A stretch of 64,000 nt of DNA from an uncultured Tissierellia bacterium. GTDB lineage: Bacteria; Bacillota; Clostridia; Tissierellales; Peptoniphilaceae. The stretch is taken from the NCBI GenBank assembly GCA_937923265.1, contig CALAJY010000026.1:62001-126000 (forward strand), in the 5' to 3' direction. Positions 1 to 8,121 of this stretch are shown one piece after another (the first letter of the stretch is position 1; each line of letters begins with the position of its first letter). The position numbers and the translations under genes are program-made. The notes beneath the pieces were generated by a model. It did no database searches. It saw only the letters and a list, made by a program, of their open reading frames with translations, and had not been told where the DNA came from.

Positions 1-485
1 TCGATGACACCTCGTCGATCTCCATCCAGGAGCTTCGGTCCAAGTGCCGCCGCATGAAGATGGAGGAGGGACTGGACCTGATTGTGATCGACTACCTGCA
101 GTTGATGACGGTGGAAGACATGCGGAGAAACGAGAACCGGCAGCAAGAAATTTCCACCATCTCCCGGGGTCTGAAAGCCCTGGCCAAAGAGATGGATTGC
201 CCGGTGTTGGCCCTGTCCCAGCTCTCCCGAAAGACGGAATCTCGGGAGGGACAGCGTCCGATGATGAGCGACATGAGGGAGTCCGGAGCGATTGAGCAGG
301 ATGCGGATGTGGTTATGCTTCTCTATCGTGAGGACTATTATGACCAGGATACGGAGAACCAGAACATCACCGACGTGATTGTTGCCAAGCATCGAAATGG
401 TCCGACGGGAACGGTGCAATTGTATTTCCGCAAGGAGCTGACGAAATTCGGAGACTTGAGCTATGAGGATGATCCGACTGCCTGA
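1..485 (+). CDS. dnaB: Replicative DNA helicase DnaB, C-terminal part (5' end outside window)
   Basis: The reading frame is open from the window edge, so only the last ~160 residues of the RecA-like motor domain are present. The Walker B region LIVIDYLQLM, the ALSQLSR segment and the RESGAIEQDADVV stretch (arginine-finger region) are clear DnaB hallmarks; the Walker A motif must lie upstream of base 1. DnaB is the hexameric helicase at the replication fork. The stop overlaps the start of the acetyltransferase by 23 bases, and the DnaD-like and DnaC-like loader proteins follow, so helicase and loading factors form one cluster. Confidence 0.95.
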   Translation, partial: DDTSSISIQELRSKCRRMKMEEGLDLIVIDYLQLMTVEDMRRNENRQQEISTISRGLKALAKEMDCPVLALSQLSRKTESREGQRPMMSDMRESGAIEQDADVVMLLYREDYYDQDTENQNITDVIVAKHRNGPTGTVQLYFRKELTKFGDLSYEDDPTA

Positions 486-1110
486 GGAGGCCCTGCAGGG
501 TCCCCGCCTTCGCTTGCGACCGTTGGAGCAAGAAGACTGTGATCGCATGCGCCTTTGGAAGGAGAATGTGTCGCCGCTGCTTCTGGGCTACAATTATGGG
601 ACCCTGACGCAAAAAGAGAGGGAGTTCTGGTATCGGAGCAAGCGGGAGGCGGGCAGTCGCTACCTTGCCATGGATATCGAGGACCATCCCTTTATCGGCT
701 TTCTGGGAATCAAACACCTCCAACTTCTTCGTCGCCGGGCGGAGTTTGGCATTGTTTTGGATCCCGCCTTTCAATCCCGGGGATACGGGCGAGAGGGCAT
801 GGAGCTGTTCTTGGACCACTGCTTTCGGGTCTGGGAGCTCCGTGAGATTTATCTCCGCTGCAACCGGTTTAACCACCAGGCACAGGCCCTCTATCAGAAG
901 TTGGGGTTCCAACGGCAGGGGGAGGAGGAAGAACCCTTCGAGAATCAGGATTTAGCAAAGGATCCTGCCCTTTATGCGGGGGAGGAGGATGCGTTTTTTC
1001 TGCATCACGGAATTGTATATGCCAAACTTTGGAAGATGACATTGCATCAAGAGGATTTTGCGTCCTCTTTGAGAAGGGAGCATTCCCATGGACATGGAGC
1101 TGGAATTTAA
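463..1110 (+). CDS. GNAT family N-acetyltransferase
   Basis: A 215-residue protein of the GNAT fold, close to the RimJ/RimL branch that acetylates protein N-termini or small molecules. The acetyl-CoA pyrophosphate-binding signature QSRGYGREG lies at about residues 104-112, preceded by the beta strand EFGIVLD and followed by the LYQKLGF segment of motif B. The start ATG has GGAGA about 8 bases upstream and lies inside the end of dnaB; an in-frame ATG two codons later is an alternative. It overlaps the DnaD-like gene by 23 bases. The substrate cannot be read from sequence; its position between helicase and loader genes may only reflect operon packing. Confidence 0.85.
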   Translation: MRMIRLPEEALQGPRLRLRPLEQEDCDRMRLWKENVSPLLLGYNYGTLTQKEREFWYRSKREAGSRYLAMDIEDHPFIGFLGIKHLQLLRRRAEFGIVLDPAFQSRGYGREGMELFLDHCFRVWELREIYLRCNRFNHQAQALYQKLGFQRQGEEEEPFENQDLAKDPALYAGEEDAFFLHHGIVYAKLWKMTLHQEDFASSLRREHSHGHGAGI

Positions 1111-1996
1111 CCAGCAGGAAACGGATTTTCGATCGACTCCTCTGGAAAATATGTTTTTAGATACGTTTCTTGCGCAGGCCAGCGGCAACCAGTTGAAGGT
1201 CTATCTCTATGGCTGGCGCTGTTGCTACAGTGGAGAGGACCGCGTGTCGCTGGAGGATCTTTCTTCCGCCTGCGGTCTGTCGAAGGAAGAGGTGCTGGAA
1301 GCCCTGGACTTTTGGAAGGATACCGGGCTTGTGATTGAGGTCCCCGGACAGGCGGGACCTTGTTTGCATTTCCAAAGCATGGTCCTCCTCTGGACGGGTT
1401 ACTATGATCGCAAACATCCCGGGGAACAGGAACCTCCTTCTCCTTCCCCCGGCACGGGGACCAAAACGGAGCCCGATTTCGCAGGGGAGGGACCCCTTTC
1501 CCCACCTGTTCCGGAGGTTTCGGAGCAGGAGGCCCGGGATCGGAAACGCATGTTTGATGCCTTGGAGGATTTTCTTTCCTCGGGACTGAGCTACCGGGTG
1601 CGACTGAAGGAAAATGAGATTCGGGCCATTTTAGATCTTCTGGACCAGTATCCGATTTCTGCGAACTTCTTCGTGTATGCCTATGAGAAGGCCATCGAGC
1701 AGTCGGAGTCCAGCAGTCGGTCCTTTTCCTACATCCTTACCATCATCGAGAATTGGATTCGCTTTGAAAAGCTCACGGATATGGAGAGCCTCGACCAGTA
1801 TTTGGAACGCCAGCAGGAGAAGAAAGAAAAACGAAAGACCGGTCGTCGGAGCCGCGCCAAGCAAAAGATTGCCTTTGCCCATGGGCGGCCCGGCGAAGAG
1901 GAAATGAGCCAGCAGGAGTGGCTGCGGAAGAGACTCGAAGCTGCGCGAAAGCGGGGACTGGAGGAAGTAGAGGATCATGAAAAAGACGGTGCATGA
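1088..1996 (+). CDS. DnaD-domain replication initiation protein
   Basis: A 302-residue protein with the two-part plan of Bacillota DnaD/DnaB-like primosomal proteins. The N-terminal ~95 residues form a winged-helix-type region, then there is a Pro/Glu-rich linker (about 115-150), then a DnaD C-terminal domain (about 155-235) with its conserved YILTIIENW segment. The basic C-terminal tail (KKEKRKTGRRSRAKQK) could contact DNA. In this family the protein remodels origin or restart DNA and helps recruit the helicase loader. It starts at ATG 1088 behind AGAAGGGAG and overlaps the loader gene by 20 bases, which supports a joint role with it. Confidence 0.87.
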   Translation: MDMELEFNQQETDFRSTPLENMFLDTFLAQASGNQLKVYLYGWRCCYSGEDRVSLEDLSSACGLSKEEVLEALDFWKDTGLVIEVPGQAGPCLHFQSMVLLWTGYYDRKHPGEQEPPSPSPGTGTKTEPDFAGEGPLSPPVPEVSEQEARDRKRMFDALEDFLSSGLSYRVRLKENEIRAILDLLDQYPISANFFVYAYEKAIEQSESSSRSFSYILTIIENWIRFEKLTDMESLDQYLERQQEKKEKRKTGRRSRAKQKIAFAHGRPGEEEMSQQEWLRKRLEAARKRGLEEVEDHEKDGA

Positions 1997-2942
1997 TATT
2001 TTACAGGAACGCCGAAAGCGTGCTTTTCGCCTTCGTGATCGGCGCAGAGCCCTCTTGTTGGATCGGTACCCGGCCTATGCGGCTCTCGATCGGGAGAAGA
2101 AGGAGGCCGGGGCGCAATTTATGCAGGCGGGGTTTGCGGGTAAGCTTAAGGAAGCCGAGTCTTATAAAAACCGCTTGCAGGAATTGGAAAAGAAGGAAAA
2201 GAGCTTTTTCAAACAGTTGGGCAAGGGGGAGGATTACCTGGCACCCGCCTTTTTCTGCAAGGATTGTCAGGACAAGGGGTTTGTAAACGGAAAATCCTGT
2301 CACTGCCGCAAACAGCTGATGGTGGAGCAGGCCTATGACATGTCTTCCATCCGGCAGAAATTGGAAGAGCAGAATTTTCAGCATTTTGATCTGGGTCTGT
2401 TTCGCCGGGACCGGCAAGCCGGGGAGCCCCTCAGTCCCCGGGAGAATATGGCGGAGATTAAGCACATTCTTGAGAATGCCTATGTCTCCTCGTTCGGGAG
2501 GAAGGTGCGCAACCTCTATATTTATGGGGCAACGGGCGTGGGAAAGACCTATTTGGTCAACTGCTATGCCAAAGCAATCCTGGACCGGGGCTATACGGTC
2601 CTCTACCAGACCGCATCTGAGCTCTTTCGCTTCCTCATCGATTATTCCTTTATGTATCGGGAGGAGAAGCGGGAATATGAGGATCGAAGGGCCTTTTGCG
2701 ATAGCGCGGACCTCTTGATCATTGATGATCTGGGAACCGAATTTATCAATGAGAAGACCCTGGTGGAGTTCTTTGACCTGTTGAACGGGCGTCTGGTCCA
2801 TAACAAGGCAACGGTGATTTCCTCGAACGTCCAACCCCTGGAGCTGAAAAGCCTGTACGATGAGCGAATCGCCTCTCGGATCACGGGAGACTTTGTTCCG
2901 ATTTATCTTTTCGGATCGGATTTACGCCAACAGATGGATTAG
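1977..2942 (+). CDS. DnaC/DnaI-type helicase loader ATPase
   Basis: A 321-residue AAA+ protein. The N-terminal ~90 residues are helical and highly charged. A Cys cluster (C94, C97, C108, C110) resembles the zinc-binding domain of DnaI-type loaders. Walker A GATGVGKT is at about 184-191 and Walker B LLIIDDLGTE at about 246-255, with a sensor-like SSN and the conserved ERIASRI segment near the end. By family knowledge it delivers the DnaB hexamer to DNA. It is the last gene of the dnaB cluster and is translationally coupled to the DnaD-like gene. Confidence 0.9.
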   Translation: MKKTVHDILQERRKRAFRLRDRRRALLLDRYPAYAALDREKKEAGAQFMQAGFAGKLKEAESYKNRLQELEKKEKSFFKQLGKGEDYLAPAFFCKDCQDKGFVNGKSCHCRKQLMVEQAYDMSSIRQKLEEQNFQHFDLGLFRRDRQAGEPLSPRENMAEIKHILENAYVSSFGRKVRNLYIYGATGVGKTYLVNCYAKAILDRGYTVLYQTASELFRFLIDYSFMYREEKREYEDRRAFCDSADLLIIDDLGTEFINEKTLVEFFDLLNGRLVHNKATVISSNVQPLELKSLYDERIASRITGDFVPIYLFGSDLRQQMD

Positions 2943-2951
2943 GCAGTTTTT

Positions 2952-2981
2952 CTGCCAATCTCTCTGGAAAAAGGCTACAAT
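2952..2981 (+). promoter_or_regulatory. Putative sigma-A promoter for nnrE-serS-murG
   Basis: CTGCCA (2952-2957), an 18-base spacer and TACAAT (2976-2981), in the 68-base gap after the helicase loader. The leader to the nnrE start would be about 22 bases. Confidence 0.5.
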
Positions 2982-3010
2982 AGAGTAAATGGATCAACGA
3001 GGAGGTGCCT

Positions 3011-3715
3011 ATGAGAGCAGTAACGGCAGAGGAGATGAAGAACATCGACCGCTACGCCATTGAGCAGTTAGGAATTCCTTCTTTATTGCTGATGGAAAAT
3101 GCGGCGTTACGGACCATTGATGCCATTGATTTGGAAAAGAGACATTCTTTCGCGGTGTTCTGTGGAACGGGAAATAATGGAGGGGATGGTCTCGCCATTG
3201 CCCGGGGCTTGCATGCTCTCGGCAAGGAGGTTCGGGTCTTTTTGGTGGGAGATCCCAAGCGAGCCAGTGAGGAGTTTTCCGTCAATCGGGCCACTTTAGA
3301 GCATCTGAACCTGGAGGTCTCACAGGTGGAAACCCTGGGAGACTTAGACACGATGATGACCCAGTTGGGAAAGGTGAACACCATTATTGACTGCCTTTTT
3401 GGCACGGGACTCAACCGCGAGGTGAAAGGGGTTGCTGCCGTGGTGATTGAGCAGATCAACCAGTCCCGCATCTTTACCATTTCCGTGGATCTGCCTTCCG
3501 GACTGGATGCGGATCGGGGAAATATCTGGGGGACCTTCGTGGAACCGGGTCTCGTTGTGTGTCTCGAAATGTTGAAAAAAGGATTGGTGTCCAATCCTTA
3601 TATTCATTGTCCGATTCGGCTCGTGCCGATCGGTATTCCCGAGGAAGCGAAAAGAGCCATTCTTGGGACATCCTATGAAAAGGAAGAACGGAGGAGGAGT
3701 CATGTTAGATATTAA
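3011..3715 (+). CDS. nnrE: NAD(P)H-hydrate epimerase (YjeF N-terminal domain)
   Basis: A 234-residue single-domain YjeF_N protein that epimerises damaged R-NAD(P)HX to the S form so that a dehydratase can repair it. The Rossmann-like core shows GTGNNGGDGLAIAR near residue 53, DCLFGTGLNR and the substrate-binding SVDLPSGLDAD segment. Start: ATG 3011 has AGGAGG ending about 5 bases upstream; an in-frame GTG two codons earlier lies on the Shine-Dalgarno sequence and is unlikely. The partner dehydratase (NnrD) is not fused here and was not seen nearby. The 3' end overlaps serS by 14 bases. Confidence 0.88.
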   Translation: MRAVTAEEMKNIDRYAIEQLGIPSLLLMENAALRTIDAIDLEKRHSFAVFCGTGNNGGDGLAIARGLHALGKEVRVFLVGDPKRASEEFSVNRATLEHLNLEVSQVETLGDLDTMMTQLGKVNTIIDCLFGTGLNREVKGVAAVVIEQINQSRIFTISVDLPSGLDADRGNIWGTFVEPGLVVCLEMLKKGLVSNPYIHCPIRLVPIGIPEEAKRAILGTSYEKEERRRSHVRY

Positions 3716-4976
3716 GCGGATTCGACAGAATCCCCAGGCGGTTGTGGAAGCTTTGAAGAAGAGAAACGGGACCTATCCCATTCAGGAAGTTCTGGATCTG
3801 GATGAGCAGAGACGGTCGATTCTCTCCACGGTGGAGGAGAAGAAGGCAGAGCGCAACCGCGTATCCAAGGAGATCCCTGCGAAGAAGAAGGCCGGGGAGG
3901 ATGTTTCGGAGATTGTGGAATCCATGAGGGTTCTCGGCGATGAGATCAAAGAGCAGGACCAGAAGCTGAGCGAGATTGATGAAAAGTTAAAAGAGAATCT
4001 TCTGGGAATTCCCAATATCTTAAATGAAGAGGTTCCTCTGGGAAAAGATGACAGCGAAAACGTGGAGCTACGAAAGGTAGGAAGCCCGAGAGAATTTGAT
4101 TTTGCCTACAAAGCACACTGGGACCTGGGAACGGATCTCGGTCTCTTGGACTTTGACCGAGGAGTAAAACTTTCGGGAGCTCGCTTCACGGTGATGACGG
4201 GAAAGGGAGCGCGCCTCGAGCGATCCATTGTGAACTTCATGCTGGATTTGCACACGGTCGACCAGGACTACAAGGAGATGGAGCCTCCCTTCCTGGTGAA
4301 TCGTGCATCCATGACGGGAACCGGCCAGCTTCCCAAATTCGAGGAGGATATGTACCACTGCGAGACGGATGACCTTTTCCTCATTCCGACCGCAGAGGTT
4401 CCCGTAACCAATTACCATCGAGATGAAATCTTAGACGGCAAGGACCTTCCGATTTACTACACCGCTTATACCCCCTGTTTCCGCAGGGAAGCGGGATCTG
4501 CGGGAAGAGACACGCGAGGACTCATCCGCCAGCATCAGTTTGACAAGGTGGAGCTGGTTAAGTTCGTGAAACAAGAGGGCTCCTATGATGAGCTGGAGAG
4601 TCTGACGGCGGATGCCGAAGAAGTGCTAAAGAGACTGGGCCTTCCCTACCGCGTTGTGCAGCTCTGCTCCGGGGACGTGGGCTTCTCTTCGGCGATGACC
4701 CACGACATCGAGGTTTGGATGCCTTCCTACGAGCGGTACGTGGAGATCTCCTCCTGCTCGAACTTTGAGGATTTCCAAGCCCGCCGCGCCAACATTCGCT
4801 ATCGGGATGAGGAAGGGAATGTGCAGTTTGTTCACACCCTCAACGGATCCGGCCTGGCCGTCGGTCGTACCTTCGCGGCAATCCTCGAGAATTACCAGAA
4901 TGCGGACGGCTCGATTACGATTCCGGAGCCCCTGGTGAAGTATTTTGGAGCCGATCGGATTGAAAAAGAGAACTAA
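3702..4976 (+). CDS. serS: Seryl-tRNA synthetase
   Basis: A 424-residue class II synthetase that charges tRNA-Ser (and tRNA-Sec where present); two tRNA-Ser genes lie in this window. The N-terminal ~110 residues form the antiparallel coiled-coil arm rich in Glu/Lys that grips the long variable arm of tRNA-Ser. The catalytic core carries TAEVPVTNYH, FRREAGSAGRDTRG (motif 2) and the motif 3 segment NGSGLAVGRT. Length is normal for the family. The start at 3702 lies behind GAGGAGGAG; an upstream in-frame extension to 3663 would run into nnrE and lacks a better ribosome-binding site. Confidence 0.96.
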   Translation: MLDIKRIRQNPQAVVEALKKRNGTYPIQEVLDLDEQRRSILSTVEEKKAERNRVSKEIPAKKKAGEDVSEIVESMRVLGDEIKEQDQKLSEIDEKLKENLLGIPNILNEEVPLGKDDSENVELRKVGSPREFDFAYKAHWDLGTDLGLLDFDRGVKLSGARFTVMTGKGARLERSIVNFMLDLHTVDQDYKEMEPPFLVNRASMTGTGQLPKFEEDMYHCETDDLFLIPTAEVPVTNYHRDEILDGKDLPIYYTAYTPCFRREAGSAGRDTRGLIRQHQFDKVELVKFVKQEGSYDELESLTADAEEVLKRLGLPYRVVQLCSGDVGFSSAMTHDIEVWMPSYERYVEISSCSNFEDFQARRANIRYRDEEGNVQFVHTLNGSGLAVGRTFAAILENYQNADGSITIPEPLVKYFGADRIEKEN

Positions 4977-4989
4977 GGATGGTCCCGGA

Positions 4990-6066
4990 ATGAATCCTCG
5001 AATTGTGTTGACCGGCGGAGGTTCCGCCGGTCATGTCGTATTAAACCTCGCCCTGATACCGCGCCTGCAGGAGGCGGGATGGACGGTCGCCTACATGGGA
5101 TCGGAAGCGGGCATCGAACGATCCCTGCTCTCGGACTTTCCCGAGGTGGAGTATCTTCCGATTCCCACCGGAAAGTTTCGACGCAGTCTCAATCTCAAGG
5201 CCCTGGCCAACAATATGCAGGACGTGGGGCATGTCCTTAAAGGAGTGGGGCATGCAAAGAAGTTGCTGGCCCAATGGAAGCCGGACCTGGTTTTCTCCAA
5301 GGGAGGCTTTGTGTCGGTTCCCGTTGTGATCGGAGCATCGATGAACCATATTCCGGCCCTGACCCATGAATCGGACATGACCCCGGGGCTCGCAAACAAG
5401 ATTAACATGCGCTTTGTCAAAAAGATCTACACGACCTTTCCCAAGACCGCTTCCTACCTGCCACACGGGAAAGCGGAGTATTTGGGCCCCATCATTCGGG
5501 ACAGCTTGAAGGGGGGATCCCGGGAAGAGGGACTGGCCCGCTTCGGCTTCTCCGGAAAGAAACCGGTCCTTGTGGTGCTGGGAGGGTCCCTGGGCGCGCA
5601 GGCAATCAACAAGATGATTGAACATAATCTGGACAGCCTGCTTTCGGACTTTGATATCCTCCACGGGGTTGGAAAGGGAAAGAGGCTCTCGGTGGATCGC
5701 CCGGGCTATGTGCAGGTGGAATACATCCGGGATGAGATGAGAGATGTCCTGGCCATGGCGGATCTTATCGTCTCCCGGGCAGGGTCCAACTCCATTTTCG
5801 AGTTCCTCTACTATCGCAAGCCCATGCTCCTGATTCCTTACGTAAAGGGAAGTCGAGGGGACCAGGTGGACAATGCGGCCTACTTTGAGGAGAAGGGCTA
5901 TGGGAAGCTGCTGGATGAGCGAATCATGAGCAGTCAAAATTTCCTGGGAAGCCTGACCAACCTTTATGAACATCGGCAAGCGATGGTGGAAAAACAGCAG
6001 GAGTTTGAATTTCGAGATGGTCTCCGATTTTTATTGGAGGATTTTCGGAAGGAATGTGGGAAATGA
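4990..6066 (+). CDS. murG: Undecaprenyl-PP-MurNAc-pentapeptide GlcNAc transferase
   Basis: A 358-residue GT-B glycosyltransferase that converts lipid I to lipid II on the inner membrane face. The N-terminal GGGSAGHV loop, KGGFVSVP, HESDMTPGLANK, LGGSLGAQ and the C-terminal SRAGSN and SRGDQVDNA motifs match the MurG subtype found in staphylococci and clostridia rather than the E. coli type (which has DDHQ in place of SRGDQ). The start at ATG 4990 was chosen because the family begins right before the glycine loop; AAGGA lies about 10 bases upstream. It follows serS by 13 bases and overlaps the methyltransferase by 13 bases. Confidence 0.92.
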   Translation: MNPRIVLTGGGSAGHVVLNLALIPRLQEAGWTVAYMGSEAGIERSLLSDFPEVEYLPIPTGKFRRSLNLKALANNMQDVGHVLKGVGHAKKLLAQWKPDLVFSKGGFVSVPVVIGASMNHIPALTHESDMTPGLANKINMRFVKKIYTTFPKTASYLPHGKAEYLGPIIRDSLKGGSREEGLARFGFSGKKPVLVVLGGSLGAQAINKMIEHNLDSLLSDFDILHGVGKGKRLSVDRPGYVQVEYIRDEMRDVLAMADLIVSRAGSNSIFEFLYYRKPMLLIPYVKGSRGDQVDNAAYFEEKGYGKLLDERIMSSQNFLGSLTNLYEHRQAMVEKQQEFEFRDGLRFLLEDFRKECGK

Positions 6067-6665
6067 TGGATGCGAGCGATGGGAAAGACTTTCGGGAGGC
6101 GCTTCGGGACAGGGCCCGGCAGGATCATGTTCCCATCATGCAGGAAGAGGGTCTTGCCTTTTTAATTCACATATTACAAAGCGTTAAGCCCCACCGCCTC
6201 TTGGAAATCGGAACCGCCGTGGGATACTCCGCCATATCAATGGCCCAAGCTCTTCCGCAACTTTCCATTTGCACCCTGGAACTCTCCGAGGATCGCGTGC
6301 GGCAGGCGCGAGCGAACATTGCCCGGGCGGGACTTGCCCGACGCATCCGGGTGGTTCACACCGATGCCGGAAGCTATGAACCGGAGGGATGCTATGACTT
6401 TATCTTTGTGGACGGCCCCAAGGGACAATATGAGCGCCATTTAGATCACTTCAAGCCCTTTCTTGTGACGGGGGGATACGTTCTTTTTGATAACATGGAA
6501 TTTCATGGGATGGTGGATCATCCGGAGCGGACGCACAATCGGCATACGAAAGATCTTCTCCGCCGGATTCGTCGCTTCCATGACCATGTGCGGAAACGCA
6601 ACGACTTTGAGGTTCACTACTATAAGAACCTGGGAGACGGTCTTTTGCTTCTGCAAAAAAAATAA
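6054..6665 (+). CDS. SAM-dependent O-methyltransferase, TrmR-like
   Basis: A protein of up to 203 residues of the class I methyltransferase fold, most like the O-methyltransferase family 3 proteins that include Bacillus TrmR (YrrM), which methylates 5-hydroxyuridine in tRNA wobble positions. The SAM-binding LEIGTAVGYSAI motif is near residue 50, with FVDGPKGQYERHL later as the metal/substrate region and LFDNMEFHG after it. ATG 6054 is the longest start, but GGAAGG abuts it; ATG 6063 is better spaced and may be the true start. It ends on the shared terminator with murF. Confidence 0.8.
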   Translation: MWEMMDASDGKDFREALRDRARQDHVPIMQEEGLAFLIHILQSVKPHRLLEIGTAVGYSAISMAQALPQLSICTLELSEDRVRQARANIARAGLARRIRVVHTDAGSYEPEGCYDFIFVDGPKGQYERHLDHFKPFLVTGGYVLFDNMEFHGMVDHPERTHNRHTKDLLRRIRRFHDHVRKRNDFEVHYYKNLGDGLLLLQKK

Positions 6666-6720
6666 ACCCGGTGGGTTTGACACACGCTTTCGAGGCGGTG
6701 TCGAACCCACCGGGTTTTTT
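6664..6720. terminator. Bidirectional intrinsic terminator between convergent genes
   Basis: A 20-bp stem (6664-6683 with 6698-6717, one G-T pair) closed by a 14-base loop, with T6 on the plus strand and an A-rich flank that gives a U tract on the minus strand. It separates the methyltransferase (+) from murF (-) and overlaps the methyltransferase stop codon. Confidence 0.9.
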
Positions 6721-6723
6721 GGA

Positions 6724-8121
6724 TTAGGATTCGTGAATGCGGTGTCGGTAGGGACGGGCGGTGATGGTCCGAATCCCTTCGACCACTTCTTCCAGGCGCA
6801 GGGCCCGAGAGGCCTTCACCAGGACGAGGCTGGAGGATTCGATGAGATACTTGGCACGGTCGATCAGGTCCGCCTTACTGGTAAAGTGGAAAACATGATC
6901 CGGGGTGAAGTGCTCCAGGGCCCCTTCCATCATGGCCTTGGACAGGTCCCCAAAGAAGAGGACATCCGAGAAGACCTCCGGTTTGAGGGCACGACCGATC
7001 TCCCGATGGAGCTCTTCTTCCTGCTCTCCGAGTTCCAGCATGTCGCCCAGGATGGCAATCCGCTTTTTATATCCGCTGAGCAATTCCACGGTGTGAAGGG
7101 CTTCGAGAACGGATTGGGGATTGGACTTGTAACAGTCCACAAGGATGTCGAAGCCATCGCAGTGCATCAATTCCGTTCGCATGGCGGTGAGTTCATTCAC
7201 CTGGAGACCCCGTTGAATTTCTTCCTCGCTGACGCCCAAATTCTCGGCCATCAGGATGGCCACGGCGGCATTGTACATCTGGTAGCCGCCGACCAGGTTT
7301 ACCGTCCACTCCTTTCCATCCAGGAGGAAGCGGTTGCCACCGGCGTTGGAAGAAAGCAGCTTGATTCGGTGGTCACATTGGCTTCCACATCCATAGGACA
7401 CGATCTTGGGGGCCATTTCCGTCCGGGGAATCACCGTGTTTAAGGTGCTGTCATCGCCGTTGTAGAAGAAGATGCCGGAGGAATCCATGGGGTGGGTGAT
7501 TTCCAGCTTCGCCTTTGCCACATTTTCTCGGGTCTTTAACCACTCCAGATGCACGTCTCCCACGTTGGTGATCACGGCCATCTCGGGCTGTGCCATATCG
7601 GAAAGCCGGTCAATCTGGTGGAAGTTATCCATGCCCATCTCGACGATGCCCACCTCGGTATCGGGATTGAGTTTCAGAAGAGTGAGGGGAACGCCAATCT
7701 CGTTGTTGAGGTTTCCCAGCGTCTTTTGGGTGCGGTAGTGCTGTTTGAGCACGGAGTGCAGAATGTCCTTTGTGGTGGTTTTTCCGTTGGATCCCGTGAT
7801 CCCAATGGTGCGAACGGGGAGGGAGGCCCGATAATTCTTGGCCAACCGCTGCAGGGCAAGCAGGGTGTCCTCCACCACGATGAGGTTTTGCCCCTGAGGC
7901 TTTGGGTGCTTGCGGTCAATAAAACTGCACCGTGCCCCTTTCACAAAGGCCTGGTCGATAAACCGATGTCCATCCAAGCGTTCCCCGAGAATGGGAATAT
8001 ATAAATCTCCCGGGGACAGGGTCCGGGTATCAATGGAAACCCCCGTTACCCGGCAGTCCTTGTCGCCGACCAGTTGGCCGCCCGCGAAGCGAGCGATTTG
8101 TTCCAGGGTCAATTCTTTCAT
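6724..8121 (-). CDS. murF: UDP-MurNAc-tripeptide--D-Ala-D-Ala ligase
   Basis: A 465-residue Mur ligase that adds the D-Ala-D-Ala dipeptide made by Ddl to the UDP-muramyl tripeptide. The P-loop GITGSNGKTTT is near residue 110; DTRTLSPGDLYIPILG marks the N-terminal UDP-binding domain; NLNNEIGVP and VDCYKSNP are family-typical in the central and C-terminal domains. The start at ATG 8121 forms an ATGA overlap with the ddl stop, so it is translated by coupling with its substrate-producing partner. Upstream in-frame extension is ruled out because it lies in ddl. Confidence 0.95.
   Translation of the reverse strand: MKELTLEQIARFAGGQLVGDKDCRVTGVSIDTRTLSPGDLYIPILGERLDGHRFIDQAFVKGARCSFIDRKHPKPQGQNLIVVEDTLLALQRLAKNYRASLPVRTIGITGSNGKTTTKDILHSVLKQHYRTQKTLGNLNNEIGVPLTLLKLNPDTEVGIVEMGMDNFHQIDRLSDMAQPEMAVITNVGDVHLEWLKTRENVAKAKLEITHPMDSSGIFFYNGDDSTLNTVIPRTEMAPKIVSYGCGSQCDHRIKLLSSNAGGNRFLLDGKEWTVNLVGGYQMYNAAVAILMAENLGVSEEEIQRGLQVNELTAMRTELMHCDGFDILVDCYKSNPQSVLEALHTVELLSGYKKRIAILGDMLELGEQEEELHREIGRALKPEVFSDVLFFGDLSKAMMEGALEHFTPDHVFHFTSKADLIDRAKYLIESSSLVLVKASRALRLEEVVEGIRTITARPYRHRIHES

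Noticed and set aside
6487..7443. 318-codon plus-strand open frame opposite murF
   Set aside because: It lies antisense to a clear murF with all motifs; the translation has no family features and follows from codon bias.
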